From: an uncultured Flavobacteriaceae bacterium
GTDB lineage: Bacteria > Bacteroidota > Bacteroidia > Flavobacteriales > Flavobacteriaceae
NCBI GenBank assembly: GCA_947494715.1
Contig: CANLWG010000014.1
Span: forward strand, 1-64,000
DNA: 64,000 nucleotides
Reading direction: 5' to 3'
The notes beneath the pieces were generated by a model, which was not told where the DNA came from, ran no database searches, and saw only the letters and a list, made by a program, of their open reading frames with translations. The position numbers and the translations under genes were made by a program. Shown in pieces: positions 35,972 through 44,883 of this stretch (the stretch's first letter is position 1; each line of letters starts with the position of its first letter).

Positions 35972-37009
35972 ATGCAAGGACCTGGAATTTTTTTGGCCCA
36001 ATTCGCGGATGACACCCCTCTCTTTAACACTATTGAAGGTATGGCGCAATGGGCATCGGATTTAGGATATAAAGGCGTCCAAATTCCAACTTGGGACAAG
36101 CGTTTGTTCAATTTAGATCAGGCGGCCTCCTCCAAAACATATGCAGACGAATATGTCGGGAAACTAAAGGAAAAAGGACTGGAAGTCTGTGAGCTGGCCT
36201 CCTACCTTCAAGGGCAGGTGCTGGCCATGCACCCAGCCTATCAAAAATTATTTCAGGGCTTCTATCCCAAAGGATTTAACACTCAGGAATGCGTGACTTG
36301 GGCAACGGAGCAATTGAAAAAAACCGTTCAGGCTTCCGTACATTTTGGCACTACCAATATTTCGGTAATGTCCGGTGGCCTAGCCTGGCCTTACATCTAT
36401 CCATGGCCCCAACGTTCGGCAGGACTTATAGATGATGCTTTTGAAGAGCTGACCAAAAGATGGTTGCCCATACTCGATTTTGCCAATGAAAATGGCGTTA
36501 CTTTCGGTTACGAGCTACATCCTGGTTCCGACCTTTATGATGGTGCTACCTACCAACGGTTTTTGGAAGAGACCAATGAACATCCATCTGCCTGTCTTAC
36601 CTATGATGCCAGTCATTTCGTTCTGCAGCAATTGGATTATATCGACTTCATTAAAATCTTCAAAGACCGTATAAAGGCTTTTCATGTAAAGGATGCCGAG
36701 TTTTTACCAGATGGTATGACAGGAGTTTATGGGGGTTATCAGGATTGGAAACAACGTGCCGGACGGTTTCGTTCATTAGGGGATGGCCAAGTAGATTTTA
36801 AAAGTATCTTCACTTTATTGATCCTGAACGGGTTCGATGGTTGGGCCATTATGGAATGGGAATGCTGTGTTAAAAGTTCGGAGCAGGGAGCAAAGGAGGG
36901 AGCGCCTTTTATCAAAGAACATATGATTCAGGCTTCTGAACGCTCGTTTGATGATTTTGCAAAAAGTGAAACAGATAAAGACCTCAACAAAAGTATTTTG
37001 GGCATTTAA
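35972..37009 (+). CDS. Sugar phosphate isomerase/epimerase-like TIM barrel
   Basis: A 345-residue cytoplasmic protein of the AP-endonuclease-2-like TIM-barrel group. It shows W-A-S-D-L-G-Y-K-G-V-Q-I-P, F-G-T-T-N-I-S-V-M-S-G-G, F-G-Y-E-L-H-P-G-S-D with metal ligand Glu, A-C-L-T-Y-D-A-S-H-F and K-A-F-H-V-K-D-A. Such proteins isomerise or cleave sugar and keto-sugar derivatives. It overlaps the oxidoreductase gene by one base, so the two form one operon with the transketolase genes. Confidence 0.85.
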   Translation: MQGPGIFLAQFADDTPLFNTIEGMAQWASDLGYKGVQIPTWDKRLFNLDQAASSKTYADEYVGKLKEKGLEVCELASYLQGQVLAMHPAYQKLFQGFYPKGFNTQECVTWATEQLKKTVQASVHFGTTNISVMSGGLAWPYIYPWPQRSAGLIDDAFEELTKRWLPILDFANENGVTFGYELHPGSDLYDGATYQRFLEETNEHPSACLTYDASHFVLQQLDYIDFIKIFKDRIKAFHVKDAEFLPDGMTGVYGGYQDWKQRAGRFRSLGDGQVDFKSIFTLLILNGFDGWAIMEWECCVKSSEQGAKEGAPFIKEHMIQASERSFDDFAKSETDKDLNKSILGI

Positions 37010-38130
37010 TGACAAAGGAAATCAACATAGGCATCGTTGGAACCCAATTTATGGGCAAGGCCCATTCAAATGGATATTTACGGTTACCCCATTTTTTTGA
37101 TTTGCCAGGTACACCCGTTTTACATACGGCCTCCAGCATCAATGAAAAGCAGCTTTCTGAATTTTCCCGGAAGTATGGGTGGAAAAACCAGGAGCCTGAC
37201 TGGAAGCGGCTGGTACAGAACGATGCGTTGGATCTAGTGGATATCTGTGCCCCCAATAATCTGCATGCTCCCGTTGCCCTGGGAGCCATAAGGGCAGGAA
37301 AGCATGTGTTATGCGAAAAGCCTATGGCCCTAAATGTGGAGGAGGCCAAGAGGATGTACGAGGAGGCGGAAATGGCGGGAATCGTGCACATGATGATTTT
37401 CAATTACCGCTTTTTACCAGCTTTGTCCCTCGCAAAAGAGTTAATCAGCAATGGGAAATTGGGAAAAATACATCATTTCAATGCGGTTTACCTTCAAGAC
37501 TGGCTGGTAGATCCAAAATTCCCGATGGTCTGGCGACACGATGTAAAAACCACCGGTTCCGGTGCCCATGGGGATATGAACGCACATATCATCGACTTGG
37601 CCAGGTTCCTCTTAGGAGAGTTCGAAGCCGTTACGGGACTCCAAAAGGTATTCATAAAGGAACGGCCCTTGGCCAACGGGAAGGGTACGGGTACGGTAAC
37701 GGCAGATGATGCCACTTTATTTATGGCCCGATTTCAAAATGGAGCGGTAGGCTCCTTCAATGCAACCCGTTTTGCCAACGGACGAAAGAACTATATGGGG
37801 CTCGAAATTTTCGGGAGTGAGGGCAGTCTCATTTTCAATCTGGAGCGATTGAACGAGCTTCAGTACTTTTCCTTGAACGACTCCAAGGAAGAGCAGGGCT
37901 TTAAAAACATTTTGGTCACAGAAAATAGCCATCCTTATATTGATGCTTGGTGGCCCCCGGGACATATCATCGGGTGGGAGCATACTTTTGTACACCAATT
38001 TTCCAAATTGATAAACGGTATCGCCCAGAATACCCCCGTTGTACCCAACTTTTATGACGGATTAAAATGTCAAGAAGTGCTGGACGCTGTGGTCAAATCG
38101 GCCCACGACGAAAAGTGGATAACCCTATAA
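37009..38130 (+). CDS. Gfo/Idh/MocA-family oxidoreductase
   Basis: A 373-residue NAD(P)-dependent dehydrogenase. The Rossmann motif G-I-V-G-T-Q-F-M-G lies at residues 8-16 and the catalytic lysine is K104 in C-E-K-P-M-A-L. The C-terminal substrate domain carries W-R-H-D-V-K-T-T-G-S-G-A-H-G-D-M-N-A-H, with the conserved His at its end. It may oxidise a hydroxyl of a sugar, such as C3 of a glycoside. TAATG at its start overlaps the TIM-barrel stop by one base. Confidence 0.88.
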   Translation: MTKEINIGIVGTQFMGKAHSNGYLRLPHFFDLPGTPVLHTASSINEKQLSEFSRKYGWKNQEPDWKRLVQNDALDLVDICAPNNLHAPVALGAIRAGKHVLCEKPMALNVEEAKRMYEEAEMAGIVHMMIFNYRFLPALSLAKELISNGKLGKIHHFNAVYLQDWLVDPKFPMVWRHDVKTTGSGAHGDMNAHIIDLARFLLGEFEAVTGLQKVFIKERPLANGKGTGTVTADDATLFMARFQNGAVGSFNATRFANGRKNYMGLEIFGSEGSLIFNLERLNELQYFSLNDSKEEQGFKNILVTENSHPYIDAWWPPGHIIGWEHTFVHQFSKLINGIAQNTPVVPNFYDGLKCQEVLDAVVKSAHDEKWITL

Positions 38131-38164
38131 TTTCCCGGAGGCTTTAAAACTAGAAATTACACTT

Positions 38165-38983
38165 ATGCTAAATCTAAAAAAACATGAATTCCTCAAAAAC
38201 AAGGCCCGTGAAGTCCGTAAGGAAATTGTATCCATGGTCCATCGGGCCAACAGTGGGCACGTAGGTGGTAGCCTTGGCGCAGCGGATATCCTCACCGCGC
38301 TGTATTACCATGTTATGCAACACGACCCAAAAAAACCAGAATGGGAGGAACGCGATCGTTTTATCCTTTCCAAAGGCCATTGTACCCCGGTAATATACGC
38401 CGTATTAGCAGATTGTGGTTATTTTCCGAAGGTAGACCTTTTAGAGTTCCGCCGTCCGGGGAGCCATCTCCAAGGTCATCCTTATCAACCCAAGACACCC
38501 GGGATAGATGCCTGTACGGGAACATTGGGTATTGGTATTTCTACCGGAGTAGGTATGGCTTTGGGAGCCAAGCTTAAAAAGCAAGACCAATATTATTACA
38601 TCCTCTGCGGAGATGGCGAAATCCAGGAAGGACAGGTCTGGGAGGCGGCTATGTTCGCCAATAAATATAAATTGGATAATGTTATCGGGTTTGTGGATCG
38701 CAATTATTTGCAAACTGACGGGTATTCCGAAAAAGTAATGCCCTTGGATCCTTTGGTACCCAAATGGGAAAGCTTCGGATGGAAAGTCTTCGAAATCGAC
38801 GGGCATGATTTTGAGGTCATCATCGATACCATTGAAAAGGCAAAAAAAGAGGATAAGCCTGTAATGATAATTGCAAACACGACTAAGGGTAAAGGGGTGT
38901 CCTTTATGGAGGGAAAGGCCGAATGGCATGGAAAACCTCCTGCGGAAGATGATTTTGAAAGAGCGATGCAGGAGTTGGGATAG
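38165..38983 (+). CDS. Transketolase-like protein, N-terminal subunit
   Basis: A 272-residue subunit equal to the thiamine-diphosphate-binding half of transketolase. It contains H-R-A-N-S-G-H-V-G-G-S-L-G-A-A-D-I-L near the start, G-T-L-G-I-G-I-S-T-G-V-G-M-A, and the TPP motif G-D-G-E-I-Q-E-G-Q-V-W-E-A-A-M-F with N following. It should assemble with the C-terminal subunit encoded at 39075-40004. Split transketolases often serve special sugar routes rather than the pentose phosphate pathway. The two genes are separated by heptamer repeats. Confidence 0.9.
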   Translation: MLNLKKHEFLKNKAREVRKEIVSMVHRANSGHVGGSLGAADILTALYYHVMQHDPKKPEWEERDRFILSKGHCTPVIYAVLADCGYFPKVDLLEFRRPGSHLQGHPYQPKTPGIDACTGTLGIGISTGVGMALGAKLKKQDQYYYILCGDGEIQEGQVWEAAMFANKYKLDNVIGFVDRNYLQTDGYSEKVMPLDPLVPKWESFGWKVFEIDGHDFEVIIDTIEKAKKEDKPVMIIANTTKGKGVSFMEGKAEWHGKPPAEDDFERAMQELG

Positions 38984-38990
38984 ATTGAAG

Positions 38991-39028
38991 AAATTCCAAA
39001 TTCCAAATTCCAAATTCCAAATTCCAAA
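38991..39028 (+). repeat. Tandem heptamer repeat AAATTCC x5
   Basis: Five exact copies of AAATTCC followed by AAA, in the 91-bp gap between the two transketolase subunit genes. Tandem short repeats of this kind can change copy number. Confidence 0.85.
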
Positions 39029-39074
39029 TCTTAAAAAAAGATCACAATAACCGAATTACTGAGTAAATTAAAAC

Positions 39075-40004
39075 ATGGAATACAAACAAACGAGACAAGG
39101 TTATGCCGATGCCCTCATAGAACTTGGCAAGAAGAACGAAAAGGTATTGGTGCTGGACGCAGATGTAGCCAAAGCCACTTTGACCGAACAATTTGAGGCC
39201 GTATTCCCCGACCGTTTTTTCAATTGTGGCGTTCAGGAACAGAATATGCTCTCTGCCGCTGCCGGTCTGGCGTTGGAAGGTTTTATTCCCTTTGCTTCTA
39301 CCTTTGGGGTGTTCGCCACCTGTAGGGCCGGAGACCAAATGCGAAGCAGTATAGCGTACCCCAAGTTGAATGTCAAAATCGGGGTTACACATTGCGGAAT
39401 CACTACAGGCGGGGATGGGGCTTCGCATCAATCCAATGAAGATATCGGAATGGCCAGGACATTGCCCAATATGACGGTAATAGTGCCGGGCGATTATGAA
39501 GAATCCCGGTTGGCCACCCATGCCGCTGCAAAAATGCACGGCCCGGTATATCTGCGCTTCGGACGGGATAAATATCCCGTAGTTCCCGAAATTCATGGGG
39601 GTTTTGAAATTGGAAAGGCAAAATTAATAAAGGAAGGCTCTGATATCACGATAATCACCACGGGAATCATGGTAAGCGAGGGATTACAAGCCGCAGATTT
39701 ACTTGAAAAGAAGGGGTATTCTACAAGAGTGCTACATATGCCCACCATTAAGCCTTTGGATGAGTCCGCAATTATCAAGGCGGCCAAAGAAACCAAGGGT
39801 ATTGTAACCGCAGAAGAGCACTCCATTCTGGCAGGTCTGGGCGAAGCAGTTGCCGCTGTTGTTTCGGAAAACCATCCGTGCCCCGTGCATCGTGTAGGTG
39901 TAATGGATACATTTGGAGAATCGGGTCAAAGTCAAGAATTAATGGACTTGTATGGCCTAAGGGCAAAAGATATTGTAGAAAAGGCAATTAAAATTCTTGA
40001 GTAA
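39075..40004 (+). CDS. Transketolase-like protein, C-terminal subunit
   Basis: A 309-residue subunit with the pyrimidine-binding half (about 1-165: V-L-V-L-D-A-D-V-A-K-A-T, then N-C-G-V-Q-E-Q-N-M-L-S-A-A-A-G-L-A, the catalytic Glu region) and the transketolase C-terminal domain (about 180-300, T-A-E-E-H-S-I-L-A-G-L-G). It completes the split transketolase with the gene at 38165. Its stop overlaps the start of the zinc dehydrogenase by one base (TAATG). Confidence 0.9.
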   Translation: MEYKQTRQGYADALIELGKKNEKVLVLDADVAKATLTEQFEAVFPDRFFNCGVQEQNMLSAAAGLALEGFIPFASTFGVFATCRAGDQMRSSIAYPKLNVKIGVTHCGITTGGDGASHQSNEDIGMARTLPNMTVIVPGDYEESRLATHAAAKMHGPVYLRFGRDKYPVVPEIHGGFEIGKAKLIKEGSDITIITTGIMVSEGLQAADLLEKKGYSTRVLHMPTIKPLDESAIIKAAKETKGIVTAEEHSILAGLGEAVAAVVSENHPCPVHRVGVMDTFGESGQSQELMDLYGLRAKDIVEKAIKILE

Positions 40005-41035
40005 TGGAAGCACTTGTAAAATATGACAAAGGACAAGGTAACGTTCGCCTCCAGGATATGCCGGACCCTCAAGTAGAGGATGGCAAAGTAATTTTAGAGG
40101 TAAATTCCTGTGGTATCTGTGGTACAGATTTGCATGTCTACCATGATATGTTCAAAAACTACCCCCCAGTAATCTTGGGTCATGAGTTTTCCGGACGGGT
40201 TATAGAAAAAGGGCGTAATACAGAAGGTATTGATCTTGGAAGCCGTTTCAGTGTTCTCGGAGCTCCTACTGTTATTTGTAATAATTGTGAGTACTGCCAT
40301 AGTGGTGAATTTATGTTCTGTAAGGCCAAACGTGGCATGGGACATGGCGTCAACGGGGCCTTTGCCAAATACGTAGCTGCACGCCCAGATCAATTGTATG
40401 CCACGGCAGCCCATGTGAGCGATGATATTTCAGCTTTAGTAGAACCTTTTGCCGTTGCTGTACACGCCGTAGGCGAAATTGCCGATGTACAATTCGGGGA
40501 TACCGTTCTACTCTCCGGACCTGGTCCTATCGGGATGCTTTTATTGAAATTGTTATTGGCACAGGGCATCAAAACCATTGTTGCCGGAACTCGTGAGGAC
40601 AAGGACAAACTCAAAACTGCCATGGAGTGGGGTGCACATACTACAGTAATGGTCGATGTTGAGGACTTGCAAGCAGTTGTGCAACAGGAAACCAAAGGAA
40701 AGGGTGTTGATATCGCCTTTGAAACTGCTGGGGCACAAGGTTCCGTCGCTAATTGCCTCACTGCCTTGAGGCCATTGGGCCAATATGTACAAGTAGGCCA
40801 TTTTGGTAAGGATATTACCATTCCCTTTGATCTAACGGCCTTTAGGCAATTGAACATCAAAGGCTCTGTGGGCTATACCAGAGCCACTTGGGATAGGGCG
40901 ATAGAAATCATCAACCAGGGAAACATTAATTTCGAAGATGTTATCTCCCACCGTATGCCTCTCAGTGATTGGCAAAAAGGTTTTGATTTGATGGAACAAA
41001 AGAAATCGCTAAAAATATTACTATATCCCTCCTAA
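40004..41035 (+). CDS. Zinc-binding medium-chain dehydrogenase
   Basis: A 343-residue MDR enzyme of the sorbitol/threonine dehydrogenase group. The catalytic zinc site is in S-C-G-I-C-G-T-D-L-H and L-G-H-E-F-S-G. The structural zinc site is C-N-N-C-E-Y-C-x7-C, and the NAD-binding loop is G-P-G-P-I-G-M. It oxidises a polyol or sugar hydroxyl. Overlap with the transketolase C subunit by one base shows one operon; the SMP-30 gene follows at 14 bp. Confidence 0.9.
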   Translation: MEALVKYDKGQGNVRLQDMPDPQVEDGKVILEVNSCGICGTDLHVYHDMFKNYPPVILGHEFSGRVIEKGRNTEGIDLGSRFSVLGAPTVICNNCEYCHSGEFMFCKAKRGMGHGVNGAFAKYVAARPDQLYATAAHVSDDISALVEPFAVAVHAVGEIADVQFGDTVLLSGPGPIGMLLLKLLLAQGIKTIVAGTREDKDKLKTAMEWGAHTTVMVDVEDLQAVVQQETKGKGVDIAFETAGAQGSVANCLTALRPLGQYVQVGHFGKDITIPFDLTAFRQLNIKGSVGYTRATWDRAIEIINQGNINFEDVISHRMPLSDWQKGFDLMEQKKSLKILLYPS

Positions 41036-41049
41036 TATTAAAATGTGAT

Positions 41050-41937
41050 ATGAAAACCGCTAAGGCTGACTTACTATTGGATACCAAATCCATTTTGGGA
41101 GAGGGTCCCGTTTGGGATTGGAAAAAACAGCATTTGCTCTGGGTGGATATTGAGGGGAATGGCCTACATCTATTTAATCCAGTGAATAAAGAACACAGAC
41201 AATGGGCTTTTGATGGAATGTTGGGAGCTGCAGTCCCTATTGAGAATGGAACTGTACTCCTAGCCCTGGAATCCGGACTGGCTACTTTTGATTTGGTTGA
41301 TGAACGGTTGATCAAACATCCGGTGCTCGAAAATTCGAATCCGGAAATGCGCTATAATGATGGTAAGGTAGACCCCAATGGCAATTTTTGGATAGGGAGT
41401 ATGCATAAAAAAGCCGCTCCCAAAATGGGTAACTTTTATCGGGTGGACACTCAAATGAATACCACCGAACATATTGCCGACACCTCCATTTCCAATGGCC
41501 TAGCGTGGACATCCGATCAAAAGACATTTTACTATATAGACACCACGGTCTATGAAGTTTGGCAATACGATTATGATATCGAAACAAGTGAAATCAAAAA
41601 CAAACGAGTCGCTTTTTCTATTCCCAAGGATTTTGGCGGACCGGATGGCATGAGCATCGATTGCGAAGATATGCTTTGGATCGCCCATTGGGGCGGAAAT
41701 TGCATTCTTAGATGGAACCCAAATACCGGAGAGGTATTGGAAAAGGTAGAAATTGATGCGCCTCATGTGACTTCCTGTTGTTTTGGTGGAAATGATTTAA
41801 AAACCTTGTATATTACTACGGCAAGGGGCGGTCTCTCCCAAAGTCAATTGGAAGAGTTTCCCTTAAGCGGCGGCCTTTTCGTATATGAGTCCCCAGTAAG
41901 GGGTATGCCTATAAACTATTTTAAGGACAGTGAATGA
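41050..41937 (+). CDS. SMP-30/gluconolactonase/regucalcin-like lactonase
   Basis: A 295-residue cytoplasmic protein without a signal peptide. It shows L-G-E-G-P-V-W-D near the start (metal Glu), R-Y-N-D-G-K-V-D-P-N-G-N-F-W-I-G-S (metal Asn), S-N-G-L-A-W-T and G-G-P-D-G-M-S-I-D. These are the sugar-lactonase signatures of the family. Lying between a dehydrogenase and an SDR, it probably hydrolyses the lactone made by one of them. The SDR gene overlaps its end by 4 bp. Confidence 0.9.
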   Translation: MKTAKADLLLDTKSILGEGPVWDWKKQHLLWVDIEGNGLHLFNPVNKEHRQWAFDGMLGAAVPIENGTVLLALESGLATFDLVDERLIKHPVLENSNPEMRYNDGKVDPNGNFWIGSMHKKAAPKMGNFYRVDTQMNTTEHIADTSISNGLAWTSDQKTFYYIDTTVYEVWQYDYDIETSEIKNKRVAFSIPKDFGGPDGMSIDCEDMLWIAHWGGNCILRWNPNTGEVLEKVEIDAPHVTSCCFGGNDLKTLYITTARGGLSQSQLEEFPLSGGLFVYESPVRGMPINYFKDSE

Positions 41938-42716
41938 AATACTCAGGTTTACGAAATAAGGTAGCCATAGTGACCGGAGCTGGTGAGGGTATTGGCTATG
42001 CCATTGTAGAACTTTTAGCAGCAGCAGAAGCAAGGATTATCCTAAACGATATCGATGAAAATAAGGCCCAATCCGCTTCCGATAAAATTAATGCCAAATA
42101 TCCCTACAGCTGTCTTCCCCTTTCCGGGGATGCCGGGGATGTGACCTTTATAAATGAAATGGTCGATTTTACCATAGAGCGATTCGGGAAAATCGATTTT
42201 ATAGTACCGAATGCGGGAATCACACTTTTTGGCGATTTTCTGGACTTTACACCAGAATCTTTTCAAAAGGTAACGCGTCTCAATATGCAAGGTGCCTTCT
42301 TCTTGGTTCAACGCGCTGCCAAGGAAATGATCAAACAAGGTACGGGTGGCAAAGTCGTTTTGATGTCCTCTCAAGTGGGGCTACGGGCTTATCGCCATTT
42401 GACAACCTATGCCATGACCAAAGCCGCTCTACGAATGATGGCCATCAATTTGGCCTATGAACTTGCGGAACATCACATTCTAATAAACGCCGTAGCTCCG
42501 GGGGCCACCTTAACGGAGCGGACCAAAGAAGAACAGCCCGACTATGAAGGAACGTGGTCACAGTTAAATCCAAATGGTCGTGTAGGAACTCCACAGGATA
42601 TTGCAAAAACCTGCCTTTTTCTCCTCTCGGACGAAGCTTCCCATATCAATGGCCTGACCATTAACGTGGATGGCGGTTGGATGACGGCCGGTAAATATCC
42701 CGAAGATTTGTGCTAA
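41934..42716 (+). CDS. SDR-family sugar/polyol dehydrogenase
   Basis: A 260-residue short-chain dehydrogenase: T-G-A-G-E-G-I-G-Y-A (cofactor loop), N-A-G-I, and the catalytic Ser-Tyr-Lys set with S-S-Q-V-G-L, Y159-A-M-T-K163. The A-P-G-x-x-x-T segment and D-G-G-W-M-T-A-G end are typical of glucose-dehydrogenase-like members. It is the last gene of the transketolase operon and overlaps the SMP-30 gene by 4 bp. The substrate is not shown. Confidence 0.88.
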   Translation: MKYSGLRNKVAIVTGAGEGIGYAIVELLAAAEARIILNDIDENKAQSASDKINAKYPYSCLPLSGDAGDVTFINEMVDFTIERFGKIDFIVPNAGITLFGDFLDFTPESFQKVTRLNMQGAFFLVQRAAKEMIKQGTGGKVVLMSSQVGLRAYRHLTTYAMTKAALRMMAINLAYELAEHHILINAVAPGATLTERTKEEQPDYEGTWSQLNPNGRVGTPQDIAKTCLFLLSDEASHINGLTINVDGGWMTAGKYPEDLC

Positions 42717-42723
42717 GTCCATT

Positions 42724-43596
42724 TCAATAAATACAGGTTGCATTATCCCCTTTTATATAGTGTTTCCCAAAATTCTTCGCCTTTGGGTCCATACACCCTT
42801 TTAAATTTTTTATCCTTATGTTTTTAAAGTCAATAGGTTGGCCTTCACTTTGCAAGGCAATAAGGCCTTCTTTTAAAAGCTGTCCATCCTTTTTTATTTG
42901 GGGATCGAATCCTTCGACCACACCACCTCCAATCTGTGGTCGGGTATATTCAAGGACCTTTTCGCCATTAATCATATGGGTAACCAAGGAATCCCCAAGT
43001 ACAATAAGTTCTGCCTTGACCCATTGATCACCATAATAGGTTTCGGAACTGGAATTGATACAATGCCCCGGATAGAGTTCCCCTTTAAAAATCACTTCGG
43101 TACCGGGCGAGCACATATTACCCGTAGGTCTAGATTGCCCGGCTTCAATACCGGCCAAAAATTGCATCTCTACGGAAATCGGCCAGTTTTGCTCCTTGAG
43201 CATTGTTTTGGGGTCTTGCGAATGGAACATAACGCCACTGTTCTTTAAGGTGTAGCTAGGTGCTCCAGGGTGTAGCTCTCCTATAAAACGATAATCGAGC
43301 TGTAAATGAAAATACGAGTAGGGCGTGTCATAATACAAGTGTCCGAAACGGTCGTCGAAGTCTCCTTTATAATTATCATAGCGCACTTTTATAATGCTAT
43401 CCTCTACACGAAAGGTGTCACCATGGTTGTCCCCTACCTCGTAGTGATGGATCTTGGTCGTCCAGCCCTCTAAATTTTTCCCATTGAATAGGGTCGTCCA
43501 ATCCTTATCGGAAGTTGCCGTCTTTTGTGAGGCACAAGAAGCAAATAGAAAAAAACTAAAAAGCAAATAAGGAATACTCGAAATATGACGGGTCAT
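42724..43596 (-). CDS. DUF1080 (3-keto-disaccharide hydrolase-like) lipoprotein
   Basis: A 290-residue lipoprotein (lipobox ending in Cys21, F-A-S-C) with one DUF1080 domain: D-W-T-T-L-F-N-G-K-N-L-E-G-W, the F-x-V-E-D segment, S-G-V-M-F-H-S-Q-D, W-P-I-S-V-E-M-Q-F-L and F-K-N-I-R-I-K. The C-terminal tail C-M-D-P-K-A-K-N-F-G is a feature seen in some secreted members. Known family members cleave 3-keto-disaccharides. This is the intact relative of the frameshifted copy at 35075-35789. It faces the SDR gene convergently. Confidence 0.88.
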   Translation of the reverse strand: MTRHISSIPYLLFSFFLFASCASQKTATSDKDWTTLFNGKNLEGWTTKIHHYEVGDNHGDTFRVEDSIIKVRYDNYKGDFDDRFGHLYYDTPYSYFHLQLDYRFIGELHPGAPSYTLKNSGVMFHSQDPKTMLKEQNWPISVEMQFLAGIEAGQSRPTGNMCSPGTEVIFKGELYPGHCINSSSETYYGDQWVKAELIVLGDSLVTHMINGEKVLEYTRPQIGGGVVEGFDPQIKKDGQLLKEGLIALQSEGQPIDFKNIRIKNLKGCMDPKAKNFGKHYIKGDNATCIY

Positions 43597-43647
43597 TATA
43601 TGTGTTTTGATATTCTTGGTAGTATAGAAAATTTTGCTGCAATATCA

Positions 43648-44754
43648 TCATATCTTAAAATACACTTTCTTTTTATCCAAAAAGTAGGTGAGATACCAGA
43701 AGATAAAAAGCACGAATATAGAGTTGATGACCATAATCCAATTTTGGGATATTCCCAAAGGGGCCAAAAGACCTTCCGTCCATATTTTTCCAAAATCACG
43801 GAACCATTGATGGCCTACGGTTTCTGCGAAAAGATAAATGAAAATGGAATTGGTGCCCACCACGGAAAAAATTCTCAGCCATTTTTTGTGGTTATCCTTC
43901 ACATCTATCGCCCAATAAAAAAGGGCCAAGGTTAAAATAGCGAACCCTCCAGAGGCCAGACTAAAGGAAGAAGTGGCGATACGTTTTATTATAGGAGTAA
44001 TATTGAACAAATCCATAGCAAATCCCAAAACAAGGATAGCTGCTCCCCAAATTAAAAAAGGTTTGATTTTTTCTTTTTCGGGAATGTTCGATAGCAACAC
44101 CTTTCCACAAATTACTCCCCAAATGGTATGAGTTGCCGTTGGTATAAAGTTCACAAAAACCCAATAGCCTCCATTGGTCTTGCCCATGACCAGCATATCC
44201 ACAAAGGAACCAAAACTATCATGGTTCTGGGCATACGGGCCGGATGGGTTATAGATGCGGTATAATACTTCGGTAAGGACCAACAATAAAACGGATATGC
44301 CAATTTGTACCTTATTTGGAAGATGCATAATGGCATAGGCTATCAAAATGGTAAAGGCCAATTGCACCAAAACGTTCCAAAGCTCCCAAACAAGAGCATG
44401 TGCATATACACAATGCAATAGTGCCCCGAAACTAAAAAGTAAAAAGCAGCGCCTAAATATATGCCTGTTTACGGCACTACGGCTCCCCGAAGCCAATCGC
44501 TTCCTCAAGGAAAACGGCATGGCCACTCCCACAATAAACATGAAAAAAGGTTGAATTAGGTCCCAAAACCGAAGACCGTTCCATGGATGATGTTCCAATT
44601 GTTCGGCTAGGCCAGAAAAGGCAGTGCCTTCAGTAAGTTCAACAAAACTATGGTGAAATCCCGCCGCCTCCGCGATTAAAAGGAACATGGTAAGTCCCCT
44701 AAAAACATCCAATGAGAAGAGGCGTTTTGATACATTTTCGGCAAATTGTGACAT
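43648..44754 (-). CDS. NagX/DUF5009-like membrane protein
   Basis: A 368-residue polytopic protein with about nine or ten transmembrane helices. It begins K-R-L-F-S-L-D-V-F-R-G-L-T-M-F-L-L, the HGSNAT/NagX signature, followed by W-D-L-I-Q-P-F-F-M-F-I-V-G-V-A-M. Members acetylate or transport amino sugars across membranes. I chose the ATG at 44754; a TTG 33 bases earlier is less likely. It lies in the carbohydrate block next to the DUF1080 gene (52 bp gap, same strand). Confidence 0.85.
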   Translation of the reverse strand: MSQFAENVSKRLFSLDVFRGLTMFLLIAEAAGFHHSFVELTEGTAFSGLAEQLEHHPWNGLRFWDLIQPFFMFIVGVAMPFSLRKRLASGSRSAVNRHIFRRCFLLFSFGALLHCVYAHALVWELWNVLVQLAFTILIAYAIMHLPNKVQIGISVLLLVLTEVLYRIYNPSGPYAQNHDSFGSFVDMLVMGKTNGGYWVFVNFIPTATHTIWGVICGKVLLSNIPEKEKIKPFLIWGAAILVLGFAMDLFNITPIIKRIATSSFSLASGGFAILTLALFYWAIDVKDNHKKWLRIFSVVGTNSIFIYLFAETVGHQWFRDFGKIWTEGLLAPLGISQNWIMVINSIFVLFIFWYLTYFLDKKKVYFKI

Positions 44755-44883
44755 CGGTTGGTTTTTATGGACATACAATATAGTCAATAATTCCTTGAAG
44801 GATTAAACGAAAAGCACCTACAAATCATTTCCATTTAAGGCTTTTATCTATATCTTAGAAATTGCTAACATAAGAACTCCTAG

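Noticed and set aside
38991-39028. CRISPR or transposon end at the heptamer repeats
   Set aside because: The repeats are head-to-tail 7-mers without spacers or inverted ends; they are a simple tandem repeat.
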